NCBI GenBank assembly: GCA_030123605.1 | Contig: CP126123.1 | Coordinates: 3,873,237 to 3,937,236 of the forward strand | Direction of reading: 5' to 3' | DNA length: 64,000 nucleotides | From: Nitrospira sp. | GTDB lineage: Bacteria > Nitrospirota > Nitrospiria > Nitrospirales > Nitrospiraceae | Part shown: positions 25,218 through 33,092 of the stretch, in pieces | Numbering within the stretch: position 1 is the stretch's first letter | How the letters are laid out: every line of letters starts with the position of its first letter | Made by a program: the position numbers and the translations under genes | Notes under the pieces: model-generated | Told to the model about the DNA's origin: nothing | What the model saw: the letters and a program-made list of their open reading frames with translations, nothing else | The model's database searches: none

Positions 25218-25475
25218 ATGAACCACCATCCGTCTCATGAGGGCACAGCGGCACTGACCTGTCGCGAGGCCGCCGCATGGACATCGGTCTATCTCGATGC
25301 GTGTCTCCACGACTCCGGCCAGGCCCGCATGACAGTCCATGTGGCGGCCTGTGCCGCTTGTCGCGCCTATGTCGAACAGATCAGGCTCGTGCGTGAGGCG
25401 CTGAAAGGCCTTCCTTATACGATGCCTTCGTCCGAGTTGCGTCTTTTTGTGCAGCAACGGTTCGCCGAGCGGTGA
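25218..25475 (+). CDS. Zinc-finger (ZAS-type) anti-sigma factor
   Basis: 85 residues. LTCREAAAWTSVYLDACLHD, then MTVHVAACAACRAYVEQIRL contains the H-x3-C-x2-C zinc site of anti-sigma factors, with the preceding Cys as a further ligand. No TM helix, so it acts in the cytoplasm, where such proteins often sense redox state by zinc release. The ATG at 25218 has GGAGG 7 bases upstream. Next gene is cydA, 84 bp away. Confidence 0.85.
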   Translation: MNHHPSHEGTAALTCREAAAWTSVYLDACLHDSGQARMTVHVAACAACRAYVEQIRLVREALKGLPYTMPSSELRLFVQQRFAER

Positions 25476-25559
25476 TCCCTCCTCTCAAATCCGCATTTCT
25501 TTTCAAGGCGAGAGAGACCATGCGCGCTCCTAGGGTCTGACTGTGGTAAGGTCCTCCCC

Positions 25560-26900
25560 ATGGAGACCGCATTGCTGTACGACCGTCTGCAATTCGCAGT
25601 CACGGTGACTTTCCATTATCTGTTTCCACAATTGACGATGGGCGTGGCCCTGTTGCTCGTCTATTTCAGAACCAGGGCACTCACAAGCGGCGAGGAACAT
25701 TATCATCGCGTCGCCCTGTTCTGGACGAAAATTTTTGCCTTGAGCTTCGCCTTCGGCGTGGTCACCGGTATTCCGCTGGAATTTCAGTTCGGCACCAACT
25801 GGGCGAAATTTTCCAACTTCGCCGGCGGCGTCATCGGCCAGATGTTGGCGATGGAGGGGATGTTCGCGTTCTTTCTGGAATCGTCATTCATCGGCATCCT
25901 GCTCTACGGCGACAAGCGGTTCAGTCTGCGTGTGCAATGGTTCGCCGCCCTGATGCTGTTTCTCGGCTCGTGGCTCTCGGGCTATTTCATCCTCGCGACG
26001 AACGCCTGGATGCAACATCCTGTTGCCTATACGGTCGCGCCGGACGGACGGCTGTTCGTCGACAGTCTCTCCGGCCTGCTCACGAATCCCTGGCTATTCT
26101 GGCAATATACGCACAACATGACCGCCGCAGTGGTGACCGGGTCGTTCGTCATGGCGGCGGTCGGGTCGTTCTATCTCTTGTCCGCTCGACACGTGGCCTA
26201 CGCGAAGACGTTCCTTCGCACCGGCGTCGTTTCCGGCGCGATCAGCATCACGTTGATGGTTTTCCCCACCGGCGATGGCAACGCCAAACAGGTGTTCGAA
26301 CATCAGCCGGTGAAGGGCGCGGCTTTCGAAGGGCTGTTTAAGTCTGAGCGAGGCGCGGGACTCCTGCTGATCGGCCAACCGAACATGGAAACCATGACGA
26401 TCGACAATCCGTTGGAAGTGCCGGCAGCGCTCAGTTTCTTGGTGTACGACGAACTTTATGCCGAGGTGAAAGGGCTTGATGCGTTTCCGCGCGAAGACTG
26501 GCCTGACAACTTGCCGCTGCTCTACTATTCGTATCATGTGATGGTCGGCCTCGGGACCATCCTCATGGGCGTGATGGGCCTCGCGATGCTCTGGCTCTGG
26601 CGCGGCCGGCTGTTCGAAGCGAAATGGCTGCTCTGGCTCGTGATGCTGAGTGCGCCGTTCCCCTACATCGCGACGACGGCCGGATGGATGACGGCGGAAC
26701 TCGGCCGCCAACCTTGGCTGGTCTATGGGGTGCTGCGCACCGCCGAAGGCGCGTCGCCGTTGGTGCATTCCGGGAACGCGCTGTTCACGTTGCTCGGCTT
26801 CCTTGGTATCTACCTCATGCTGGGGCTGCTCTTCCTGTTTCTGATCGTCGAGACGATCCACCAGGGCCCGGCCGACCATCCAACGGCAGGGCACGCGTGA
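25560..26900 (+). CDS. cydA: Cytochrome bd quinol oxidase subunit I
   Basis: 446 residues with about nine TM helices. His19 (VTFHYLFPQL) matches the haem b595 ligand; the N-terminal region LQFAVTVTFHYLFPQLTMG, GMFAFFLESSF and the GRQPWLVYG motif identify CydA. The quinol-binding Q-loop is short, as in the CioA (cyanide-insensitive) branch. The enzyme reduces O2 to water with quinol in the membrane and often protects against oxidative or nitrosative stress. Overlaps cydB by 1 base (TGATG). Confidence 0.95.
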   Translation: METALLYDRLQFAVTVTFHYLFPQLTMGVALLLVYFRTRALTSGEEHYHRVALFWTKIFALSFAFGVVTGIPLEFQFGTNWAKFSNFAGGVIGQMLAMEGMFAFFLESSFIGILLYGDKRFSLRVQWFAALMLFLGSWLSGYFILATNAWMQHPVAYTVAPDGRLFVDSLSGLLTNPWLFWQYTHNMTAAVVTGSFVMAAVGSFYLLSARHVAYAKTFLRTGVVSGAISITLMVFPTGDGNAKQVFEHQPVKGAAFEGLFKSERGAGLLLIGQPNMETMTIDNPLEVPAALSFLVYDELYAEVKGLDAFPREDWPDNLPLLYYSYHVMVGLGTILMGVMGLAMLWLWRGRLFEAKWLLWLVMLSAPFPYIATTAGWMTAELGRQPWLVYGVLRTAEGASPLVHSGNALFTLLGFLGIYLMLGLLFLFLIVETIHQGPADHPTAGHA

Positions 26901-27934
26901 TGGAAACGTTCTGGTATGCCGCTGTGACGTTGATGCTGACCGTCTATGTCGTCCTCGATGGCTTCGACTTCGGCGTCGGCATCGTCTATCCCTTCGCGGC
27001 GAAAACGGAAATGGATCGGCGTACGGCGCTCGGCGCCATCGGGCCGGTCTGGAATGGAAACGAAGTTTGGTTGATCGCAGCCGGCGGCTTGCTCTTCTTC
27101 GCCTTTCCCAAGGCCTATGCAGCGGGATTCAGCGGGTTTTATCTCGCGCTCATCATCGTGCTGTGGCTGTTGATCGGGCGCGGGCTGGCGCTCGAACTGC
27201 GGTCGCATATCGACCATGACCTGTGGCGGCAATGGTGGGATTTCGTGTTTGCGATTTCCAGCACGTTGCTGGCCGTCGTCTTCGGCGCGGCGTTGGGTAA
27301 TCTGATCCGCGGCGTGCCGTTGAATCAAGACGGCTATTTCTTTGTCCCGCTCTGGACGAATTTTATGACAGGGCCGCAGCCGGGTATTCTGGATTGGTTC
27401 ACGGTCTTGATTGGCCTCACCAGTGCAACTCTTTTGGCATTGCACGGCGCGAATTATCTGGCGATGAAGACTGAGCGCGAGTTGCAGGCCCAGGCCAGGA
27501 CTATCGCCAGATTGGCTGGGTTTGCCACGGCCGGCTTCGTGGTGCTCGTGCTGACCGTTGCCCCCTTCGTTCAGCCATCGTTTGGTCTCAACTATGGAGC
27601 CCATCCGATCGGTGCCGTTTTTCCGGTCATCGGTATGGGCGCGTTGGTTGCGACGATTGCCCTGCGAAGACGAGACCAGGATGCCTCTGCGTTCTATGCC
27701 TCCTGCCTTATGATCCTCGCGCTTCTCGCCAGCACGGCTTGGGGGTCGTATCCCAACATCCTGATCGCCACGGCGGATCCGTCCCGTAGCCTGACGGTCT
27801 TCAATGCGACCGCCGGAGTCTACGGCATGCACATCGGCCTCTGGTGGTTTTTGATCGGCTTCGGCCTGGTCATCGCCTATCAGGTCTATGCGCACCGTGT
27901 CTTTTGGGGAAAAGTCACGGTGGACAGGCACTGA
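26900..27934 (+). CDS. cydB: Cytochrome bd quinol oxidase subunit II
   Basis: 344 residues, about eight to nine TM helices: YVVLDGFDFGVGIVYPFAAK, then GPVWNGNEVWLIAAGGLLFF are strongly conserved in CydB. Overlapping start with cydA ensures equal expression. No CydX-type small subunit is obvious between cydB and the next gene. Confidence 0.95.
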   Translation: METFWYAAVTLMLTVYVVLDGFDFGVGIVYPFAAKTEMDRRTALGAIGPVWNGNEVWLIAAGGLLFFAFPKAYAAGFSGFYLALIIVLWLLIGRGLALELRSHIDHDLWRQWWDFVFAISSTLLAVVFGAALGNLIRGVPLNQDGYFFVPLWTNFMTGPQPGILDWFTVLIGLTSATLLALHGANYLAMKTERELQAQARTIARLAGFATAGFVVLVLTVAPFVQPSFGLNYGAHPIGAVFPVIGMGALVATIALRRRDQDASAFYASCLMILALLASTAWGSYPNILIATADPSRSLTVFNATAGVYGMHIGLWWFLIGFGLVIAYQVYAHRVFWGKVTVDRH

Positions 27935-27952
27935 TCGACTGACTGGTTTCCT

Positions 27953-27978
27953 CGTAAGACTCTTTTAGGTTTTTCGAC
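27953..27978 (+). promoter_or_regulatory. ECF-type promoter motif, copy 5 (variant CGTAAG)
   Basis: CGTAAG at 27953-27958, 16 bases, CGAC at 27975-27978. It lies just after cydB and 61 bp before the glucose dehydrogenase-like ATG. Confidence 0.7.
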
Positions 27979-28038
27979 TCATGAACAGATGGCTCCGGCA
28001 AGACATCCCGGAGTCGGCGCATGAGAAGGAGATCAACG

Positions 28039-29142
28039 ATGAAAGCCGTGGCCGTCTTTCCGGGGAAGCCCGATTCGATCCATCTTGCCGAATTGCCAAA
28101 ACCATCCGTCCATGAGATCCCGAACGGACGCGGTGTCCTGGTCCAAGTTCTGCGCGTCGGTGTCGACGGCACAGACAAGGAGATCAATGCCGCGGAATAT
28201 GGCCAGGCGCCTCCCGGTCACGACTTCCTCGTGATCGGCCATGAGTGTTTCGGCCGCGTGCTCGAGGTCGGCCCGAACGTCACGGAGTTCATGCCCGGCG
28301 ACTATATCGTGCCGACCGTGCGGCGTCCCGGCGGTAGTTTCTACGATCAAGTCGGCCAATACGACATGACGCTGGAGGACACCTACTTCGAGCGCGGCAT
28401 CAATTTGCGACATGGTTATCTGACGGAACTCTTCGTGGAGGATCCGGAATATCTCGTGAAGATTCCTCGCGGCCTTAGGGATGTCGCGGTCCTGCTCGAA
28501 CCGACCTCGATCATCGAAAAAGGCATCATTCAGGCCTATGAAGCCCAGCGGCGATTCAAGATCTGGCGGCCCAAGAAAGCGGCGGTGCTGGGATCCGGCA
28601 CAGTCGGATTGCTCGCGGCCCTTTCATTGAAGATGAAGGGACTCGACGTGACCAGTTTCGGGAAGCAGAGCGGCCCGTCTCGCAATCTCGATCTTCTGGC
28701 GCAGCTCGGCGTGCGTTACATCTCGACGGACGATCTCTCGATTCGAGAAGCGGCTAAGCGCTATGGCCCGTTCGATCTGATGTTCGAAGCGACCGGCTAT
28801 TCGCCGGTGGTGTTTGAAGCCATGGAATCGCTGGGGAAGAACGGCGTGTTGATCCTCGCCAGCGTGACCGGCGGCGACCGCCAACATGCGATTCCTGCCG
28901 ACAAGATCAACCTGGATTTCGTCCTCGGCAACAAACTGGTCGTCGGCACCGTGAACGCCAATCGCGAGTATTTCGAGGCGGGTGTCTATGACTTTGCGCG
29001 GGCCGAACTCGAATTCCCCGGATGGCTTTCCAAGCTCCTCACCCATCCGGTGACGGGCTTGGAGAATTATCGGCAAATGATGCAGACGCTGACGATGGAG
29101 AAGAACGCGATCAAGGTGTTTGTGAATGTGGCCTACGAATAG
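28039..29142 (+). CDS. Glucose 1-dehydrogenase-like zinc-dependent MDR alcohol dehydrogenase
   Basis: 367 residues. VLRVGVDGTDKEINAAEYGQ, then DFLVIGHECFGRVLEVGPNV (catalytic zinc region) and PGDYIVPTVRRPGG match the archaeal/bacterial glucose-galactose dehydrogenase branch, where D replaces the usual catalytic Cys. AAVLGSGTVGLLAALSLKMK is the NAD(P) site. The product of glucose oxidation would be gluconolactone, the type of substrate for SMP-30 enzymes. The ATG at 28039 follows AAGGAG. Preceded by ECF motif copy 5. Confidence 0.85.
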   Translation: MKAVAVFPGKPDSIHLAELPKPSVHEIPNGRGVLVQVLRVGVDGTDKEINAAEYGQAPPGHDFLVIGHECFGRVLEVGPNVTEFMPGDYIVPTVRRPGGSFYDQVGQYDMTLEDTYFERGINLRHGYLTELFVEDPEYLVKIPRGLRDVAVLLEPTSIIEKGIIQAYEAQRRFKIWRPKKAAVLGSGTVGLLAALSLKMKGLDVTSFGKQSGPSRNLDLLAQLGVRYISTDDLSIREAAKRYGPFDLMFEATGYSPVVFEAMESLGKNGVLILASVTGGDRQHAIPADKINLDFVLGNKLVVGTVNANREYFEAGVYDFARAELEFPGWLSKLLTHPVTGLENYRQMMQTLTMEKNAIKVFVNVAYE

Positions 29143-29146
29143 AAGG

Positions 29147-29341
29147 TGAGGATGGTGGGACCGCTCGCTCCGGCGACGTGTTAACACGCATGGCTCTGTC
29201 GCTGCTTGGCTCCGCAACTCGCTCCGATCGAGACTTCGTCCGACCGGAGCTTCGAACAGTGCTCGCCATCTCGCCAGCAGCGGACCGCACCGACAGAGCC
29301 ATGCAACCCATCGCAAGTCGCAGCCGGCCCCACCATCCTCA
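29147..29341. repeat. Structured repeat, copy B, with nested inverted arms
   Basis: Outer arms TGAGGATGGTGGG and CCCACCATCCTCA are exact complements; inner arms CATGGCTCTGTCG (29189) and CGACAGAGCCATG (29291) are exact complements too. The inner part is related to copy A at 10682. Non-coding, between the dehydrogenase gene and a minus-strand gene. The outer hairpin might also end transcripts from both sides. Confidence 0.65.
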
Positions 29342-29458
29342 TGCGCCGGAGAATGCGCGCCGGTGAAGATCGACTGGCCGTTCCCTTTGAAGCACGGGAT
29401 AGTCAGCTGCGGCCTTGCGGGAAGACCGTTTTGAACATCCTATCAGCAGTTCTTGCCC

Positions 29459-30607
29459 TCACGACCGCTCCTCCTCAGCGCGGTGGAATAGAACAAGGAT
29501 CTTAACTATCGCCTCACCTCGAGTAATTGCTTCCATGCATGCATCAAGATCAGTAACCGTATAGGGCTTTCTGTCTCCATGCCGTGCACGGTTACAATGG
29601 TCTTTCAAAGTGCGGAGAGCGGTCGCCAACAGAGGGGAAAGAGATAGTGTGAACTTCAGTCGCTCACAGACGGATAGTACAAGGCCCTTATTCAGAGGCT
29701 CAGCACTACGAAGCAGTCTGCTTATTTGGTTGATCGTAAGCCTATCGTGATCCAGTTCCTTTGGTAGAGGTCTGGAGACCTTGCGAAATGGAGCCCAAAC
29801 CCTCTCGTTAAACTCGCATTCAATGGCTTTCTGGTAGAGGATGGGAGGCCAGCATGGACCGATTGTCCTAAAGGGATCTGTGTTCCAGGCAAATGCTTCA
29901 ACAAGAAATTGTTGTGTGTGAGGCAACAAGGTAGCCAATGAACCAGCATATCTATCCCTCAGTTCTTTCTCTGCTTCTGCGCATACATCCATGAACCGAA
30001 CTCCGGCGTCGGCCTTGGCCTTTAAGATTTCCTTTTCTCGGCGCTCGGCATCTAAGCGTTCGCGCAGGTCGCAGATGGTCCTTGTGGCGCTGTGGAGCAA
30101 GGAATGCCGATCTGCGCTCCGATCATGATCAGCTGTTCCGATGGCTGCCAGCAGTCCGTCAGTGTATTCAGAAAAAGCGGCGTGACCATCCTCATATAAT
30201 TCCTCAAGCCGACCGAACAATTGGCTGACCCTCTCACGGTGATGAAGTTCTGCATAGAGCCGTAGCATTGTAGGCAAATAGTCGGCCTGGTAGCCTGCGA
30301 CTTCCCCAATCCGATCGTACTCTCGGCGCACATCACGATGAATGTGCTCAAACACCGCCGCGGCGTGGAGCCGCATCTCGTGTTCCCAGTACCAAACGGC
30401 GATGCCGAAGTGTACGGGCCATCCAAGATGCTCTTCTCCCACCTCTTTCAGAAAGTTCGCCCAGGCGTCTTTGTATGTTTCTTCCGTAAGCGGTCGCGAA
30501 GCGAACGACAGACTCTCTACGAGCGCACCTGTCTCGGGAGAGAATGGAACTTGTTCCTCATCATCGAATCGACGTTCCAATTCTTCAAGGAGTTCAAGAT
30601 CGGCCAT
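29459..30607 (-). CDS. Large protein with HEPN-like C-terminus, unknown function
   Basis: 382 residues, mostly helical; I do not recognise the full protein. The middle has a coiled coil (RERLDAERREKEILKAKADA). Near the end, LATALRTLKDHCNRARHGDR resembles the R-x-x-x-H type motif of HEPN domains (putative RNases), although it is not the exact Rx4-6H spacing in all relatives. It starts with MADLELLEELERRFDDEEQV. It lies directly downstream of a DUF4258/YgiT TA-like pair on the same strand, with 38 bp between. GC looks lower than in housekeeping genes. A defence or TA role is inference. Confidence 0.55.
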   Translation of the reverse strand: MADLELLEELERRFDDEEQVPFSPETGALVESLSFASRPLTEETYKDAWANFLKEVGEEHLGWPVHFGIAVWYWEHEMRLHAAAVFEHIHRDVRREYDRIGEVAGYQADYLPTMLRLYAELHHRERVSQLFGRLEELYEDGHAAFSEYTDGLLAAIGTADHDRSADRHSLLHSATRTICDLRERLDAERREKEILKAKADAGVRFMDVCAEAEKELRDRYAGSLATLLPHTQQFLVEAFAWNTDPFRTIGPCWPPILYQKAIECEFNERVWAPFRKVSRPLPKELDHDRLTINQISRLLRSAEPLNKGLVLSVCERLKFTLSLSPLLATALRTLKDHCNRARHGDRKPYTVTDLDACMEAITRGEAIVKILVLFHRAEEERS

Positions 30608-30645
30608 GGTTACCAGTGCTCTGCGCCAAATGAACAGCGGGAACG

Positions 30646-30891
30646 TCAGAAATTGACGGCGGGCACATCTAACATCTGGTCAGGCTGCCGCGCTCGTTCG
30701 AAGATATCGTGGAAGCTTTGATCCATGCGCTTGAGCACATCGGGGGTGAAATATTTTTCTCCGCATTGCCGACAGACTCCGGCAGGCACGTTGCGAAGTA
30801 CGAGCAAGTGATCCCGGCGCCGATAATCGTAGCTGATGTGCCGTTCCTCTACCTCGCCGCCACAGAACGTGCAGTCTGCATAGGTGGTCAT
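30646..30891 (-). CDS. YgiT-type zinc-finger protein (antitoxin-like)
   Basis: 81 residues. CTFCGGEVEERHISYDYR, then VPAGVCRQCGEKYFTPDVLK gives two C-x2-C pairs typical of YgiT/MqsA N-terminal zinc domains. The C-terminal HTH of full MqsA is absent, as is common when the partner is DUF4258. Overlaps the DUF4258 gene by 4 bp. Confidence 0.82.
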   Translation of the reverse strand: MTTYADCTFCGGEVEERHISYDYRRRDHLLVLRNVPAGVCRQCGEKYFTPDVLKRMDQSFHDIFERARQPDQMLDVPAVNF

Positions 30892-31214
30892 GGCCTTGCT
30901 CCTCTGGTCCTCATATCTTTCCACTTGGGCGGCCTGGGGATATATACCGTAATCATCCTCAGTGTCTTCTCAGTCAGCTGTTTTCTCGTGGCCCATCCTA
31001 ACACAACATGAATCGGTTTGACTCCCGCCATCCCGCCGACGAGACAACTCGGGCCGCGTGGGTCATTCGGATACTCTTCGATGAGTTCTCCTTGGAGCAC
31101 CGCCTTTTCTATCTCATCGATATCCAAGTCATCTTCAAGCCGTTCCTGCTGAGCATGAATACTGACTTCATAACGACCGTCTCGAACCAGTTGTCGTATT
31201 TCGTCAATGGTCAT
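30888..31214 (-). CDS. DUF4258-family protein (toxin-like partner)
   Basis: 108 residues: EIRQLVRDGRYEVSIHAQQE, then LDIDEIEKAVLQGELIEEYP and GGMAGVKPIHVVLGW. DUF4258 is BrnT/RelE-like and often precedes YgiT-type genes, forming type II TA-like pairs. First gene of the pair, coupled by ATGA overlap. Confidence 0.82.
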   Translation of the reverse strand: MTIDEIRQLVRDGRYEVSIHAQQERLEDDLDIDEIEKAVLQGELIEEYPNDPRGPSCLVGGMAGVKPIHVVLGWATRKQLTEKTLRMITVYIPRPPKWKDMRTRGARP

Positions 31215-31307
31215 CTGCTGGTCAGTAGTCTGACGGAAGGGCGATTAGGGCCCCAAGACTAGAGGCCAGGAGCAGTGAAAGCAAGGGTATCGACAGACTG
31301 GGGGTAT

Positions 31308-31333
31308 TGTAAGAATCCTGTCTCTCGTCCGAC
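31308..31333 (+). promoter_or_regulatory. ECF-type promoter motif, copy 6 (orphan, left of the IS3 element)
   Basis: TGTAAG at 31308-31313, 16 bases, CGAC at 31330-31333. No intact gene follows before the IS element at 31487; the Met-rich peptide gene truncated on the far side of the IS is the likely former target. Confidence 0.65.
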
Positions 31334-31560
31334 TCTTGTTTGTACACCCTCCATGGGGTTCAATGGCTCCTGGATATTCTCGGCAATGTTGCGAAGGCCG
31401 ATGAGCACCGGTCGGATGTGAGGAAGCGAACGACCGTACGCGAGTGACGCTGATGACTTGGCGTATCAAAGGGGGAAGGATATCACTGACCTTCCCCCCG
31501 AAAACTAGACCATTGGCATGGAAGTTTACCTGTGCTGAGATAGGCCCCACAGGAGGGGCC

Positions 31561-31827
31561 ATGACGCGAAAACGCCACACGGAGGAACAGATCATTGCGG
31601 TGCTCAAGGATGCCCAGGCGGGCATTGGGGTCCCAGAGCTCTGCCGCAAACACGGGATCTCGGATGCCACCTTTTATAAGTGGCGGGCGAAATATGCCGG
31701 GCTCGAAGTGAGTGATGTGAAGAAGCTCCGCCAACTGGAGGACGAAAACCGGCGGCTCAAACAGATGGTGGCAGACCAAGCGCTGGACATCCAAGCGTTG
31801 AAAGCGATCAACGCAAAAAACTGGTAG
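31561..31827 (+). CDS. IS3-family transposase OrfA
   Basis: 88 residues: [20 protein letters not shown], then [20 protein letters not shown] is the helix-turn-helix of IS3/IS911 OrfA, followed by a leucine-zipper-like [20 protein letters not shown]. The run A-AAA-AAC at 31815-31821, six bases before its stop codon, is a classic -1 slippery site. Confidence 0.92.
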   Translation: MTRKRHTEEQIIAVLKDAQAGIGVPELCRKHGISDATFYKWRAKYAGLEVSDVKKLRQLEDENRRLKQMVADQALDIQALKAINAKNW

Positions 31828-32690
31828 GGCCCAAGGCGAAGCGAGCGGCAGCTCAGTGGAGCACCGAGCGCTTTGGGCTCAGTCAGCGACGGGTATGCCG
31901 TCTCCTGGACCTCGATCGCCAGACGCTCCGGTATCGCCGTCGCCGCCAGGAGGATGAGCCGCTACGGACGCGGATTCGGGAGATTGCCGAGAGCAAGCGG
32001 CGGTACGGTTGTCCCCGGATCTATGTGCGCTTACGGCGTGAGGGCTGGCGCGTGAATCATAAGAAGGTGGAACGGATCTATTATCGCGACGAGGGGCTGT
32101 CGTTACGGCGACGGCGGCGGAAGAAGCTGGCCGCGGTGCCGCGGGTCGCGCTCCCACGGCCGACGCAGCCGGGGCGCTGTTATGCGCTGGATTTCGTGCA
32201 TGATCGGCTAGTCACGGGACGACGGTACAAATGTTTGACGATGACCGATCTGTGTTCCAAGGAAGTCCCGGTGATTGAGGTGGATGTGTCGATCGGCGGG
32301 GCACGGGTATGCCGGATTCTTGACCGGCTGTTTCATACACGGCCGTTCCCGGAGACGTTGATCCTGGACAACGGCCCAGAATTCGCCGGGACCGCCTTGG
32401 ATGCCTGGGCCGTCCAGCACGGCGTGCACCTGCACTTCATTCAGCCGGGGAAGCCAGTGCAGAATGCGTTTATCGAGAGCTTCAACGGCAAGTTTCGCGA
32501 TGAATGTCTCAACGAGCATTGGTTTCTGACCTTGCAGGAAGCGCAGCTGGTCATCGAATCATGGCGGCGGGAATATAACGAGGAGCGGACGCACAGTGGA
32601 ATTGGGGATCTGACACCCCAGGAGTTCATTCGTAACCATCAAGCCGGGGCTTATCGGGCACAGGACTCAACTACCTTGGCTGTGGTGTAA
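31818..32690 (+). CDS. IS3-family transposase OrfB (DDE integrase domain, made by -1 frameshift)
   Basis: Open from the slippery site: [20 protein letters not shown], then [20 protein letters not shown] and the rve core. Catalytic residues: D in [12 protein letters not shown] in [12 protein letters not shown] in [17 protein letters not shown]. OrfB has no good start of its own near the junction, so an OrfAB fusion is expected to be the active transposase. Confidence 0.9.
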   Translation, partial: KLVGPKAKRAAAQWSTERFGLSQRRVCRLLDLDRQTLRYRRRRQEDEPLRTRIREIAESKRRYGCPRIYVRLRREGWRVNHKKVERIYYRDEGLSLRRRRRKKLAAVPRVALPRPTQPGRCYALDFVHDRLVTGRRYKCLTMTDLCSKEVPVIEVDVSIGGARVCRILDRLFHTRPFPETLILDNGPEFAGTALDAWAVQHGVHLHFIQPGKPVQNAFIESFNGKFRDECLNEHWFLTLQEAQLVIESWRREYNEERTHSGIGDLTPQEFIRNHQAGAYRAQDSTTLAVV

Positions 32691-32707
32691 TTAACGGGGG
32701 AAGGTCA

Positions 32708-32951
32708 GGCAGGATTCGGTTCTCTGTCATTTGCCGATGAGATGGGCAAGATGAAGGATGAGATGAAGGGTGACGCGATGGGGCACAAGGATGCGATGAA
32801 AGGGGAGATGAAGGGGAAGTCAAACGACATGAAGGGGCAGAAGGACGCAATGAAAGGGGAGATGAAAGAGAAGCGCGATGATATGAAGGGCGAGATGAAA
32901 AGCACACACAATGACATGAAAGGCGAGATGAAAGGAGCCATGGGTAAGTAA
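32708..32951 (+). pseudogene. Met/Lys-rich repeat peptide (MXKDX/MrpX-like), 5' end lost to the IS3 element
   Basis: Directly after the IS end the frame reads AGFGSLSFADEMGKMKDEMK, i.e. the end of a signal peptide (SLSFA) followed by a low-complexity mature part of MKGEMK, MKGQKD and KSNDMKG units. About 14 of 69 residues are Met and many are Lys, Asp or Glu. This resembles the pentapeptide MXKDX proteins and the Met-rich MrpX of Azospira, which scavenges hypochlorite in the periplasm. The start codon and most of the signal peptide are missing, so export is lost. An internal ATG at 32742 would give a cytoplasmic product. Followed by a good terminator. Confidence 0.75.
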
Positions 32952-32975
32952 ACGCTTCCATCGCGTTCCGAAGTT

Positions 32976-33014
32976 ATGGCCTGCGGTCTCACTCGACTGC
33001 AGGCCATCTTTTTT
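32976..33014 (+). terminator. Rho-independent terminator after the Met-rich gene
   Basis: ATGGCCTGC (32976-32984) pairs with GCAGGCCAT (32999-33007), followed by CTTTTTT. It isolates the Met-rich gene from the cytochrome operon. Confidence 0.8.
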
Positions 33015-33029
33015 GCGCACACCATGGTC

Positions 33030-33055
33030 TGTAAGAAATGTCTCTGCACGGCGAC
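33030..33055 (+). promoter_or_regulatory. ECF-type promoter motif, copy 7
   Basis: TGTAAG at 33030-33035, 16 bases, CGAC at 33052-33055, 37 bases before the ATG of the cytochrome b561-like gene. Confidence 0.8.
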
Positions 33056-33092
33056 AATCTCGGTAGAGAGTGCGTAGCGAGAGGAGAGAATC

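Larger units (their letters stand above)
31487..32707 (+). mobile_element. IS3-family insertion sequence (1221 bp)
   Basis: Ends are TGACCTTCCCCCCG at the left and CGGGGGAAGGTCA at the right, imperfect inverted repeats with TG...CA termini. It encodes orfA and orfB of an IS3-type transposase joined by a -1 frameshift. No clear target duplication is visible (CAC on the left, GGC on the right). The left flank carries GGGGGAAGG just outside the end, so an older rearrangement may have occurred. Its coding regions look intact. Confidence 0.85.

Noticed and set aside
26094-27931. Minus-strand open frames of 266 and 373 codons opposite cydAB
   Set aside because: Composition is His/Arg/Gln-rich with no recognisable domain; cydA and cydB on the plus strand are certain.
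31338-31486. Possible 5' part of the Met-rich gene left of the IS
   Set aside because: Joining the flanks gives no signal peptide or good start in frame, so no N-terminus could be assigned.
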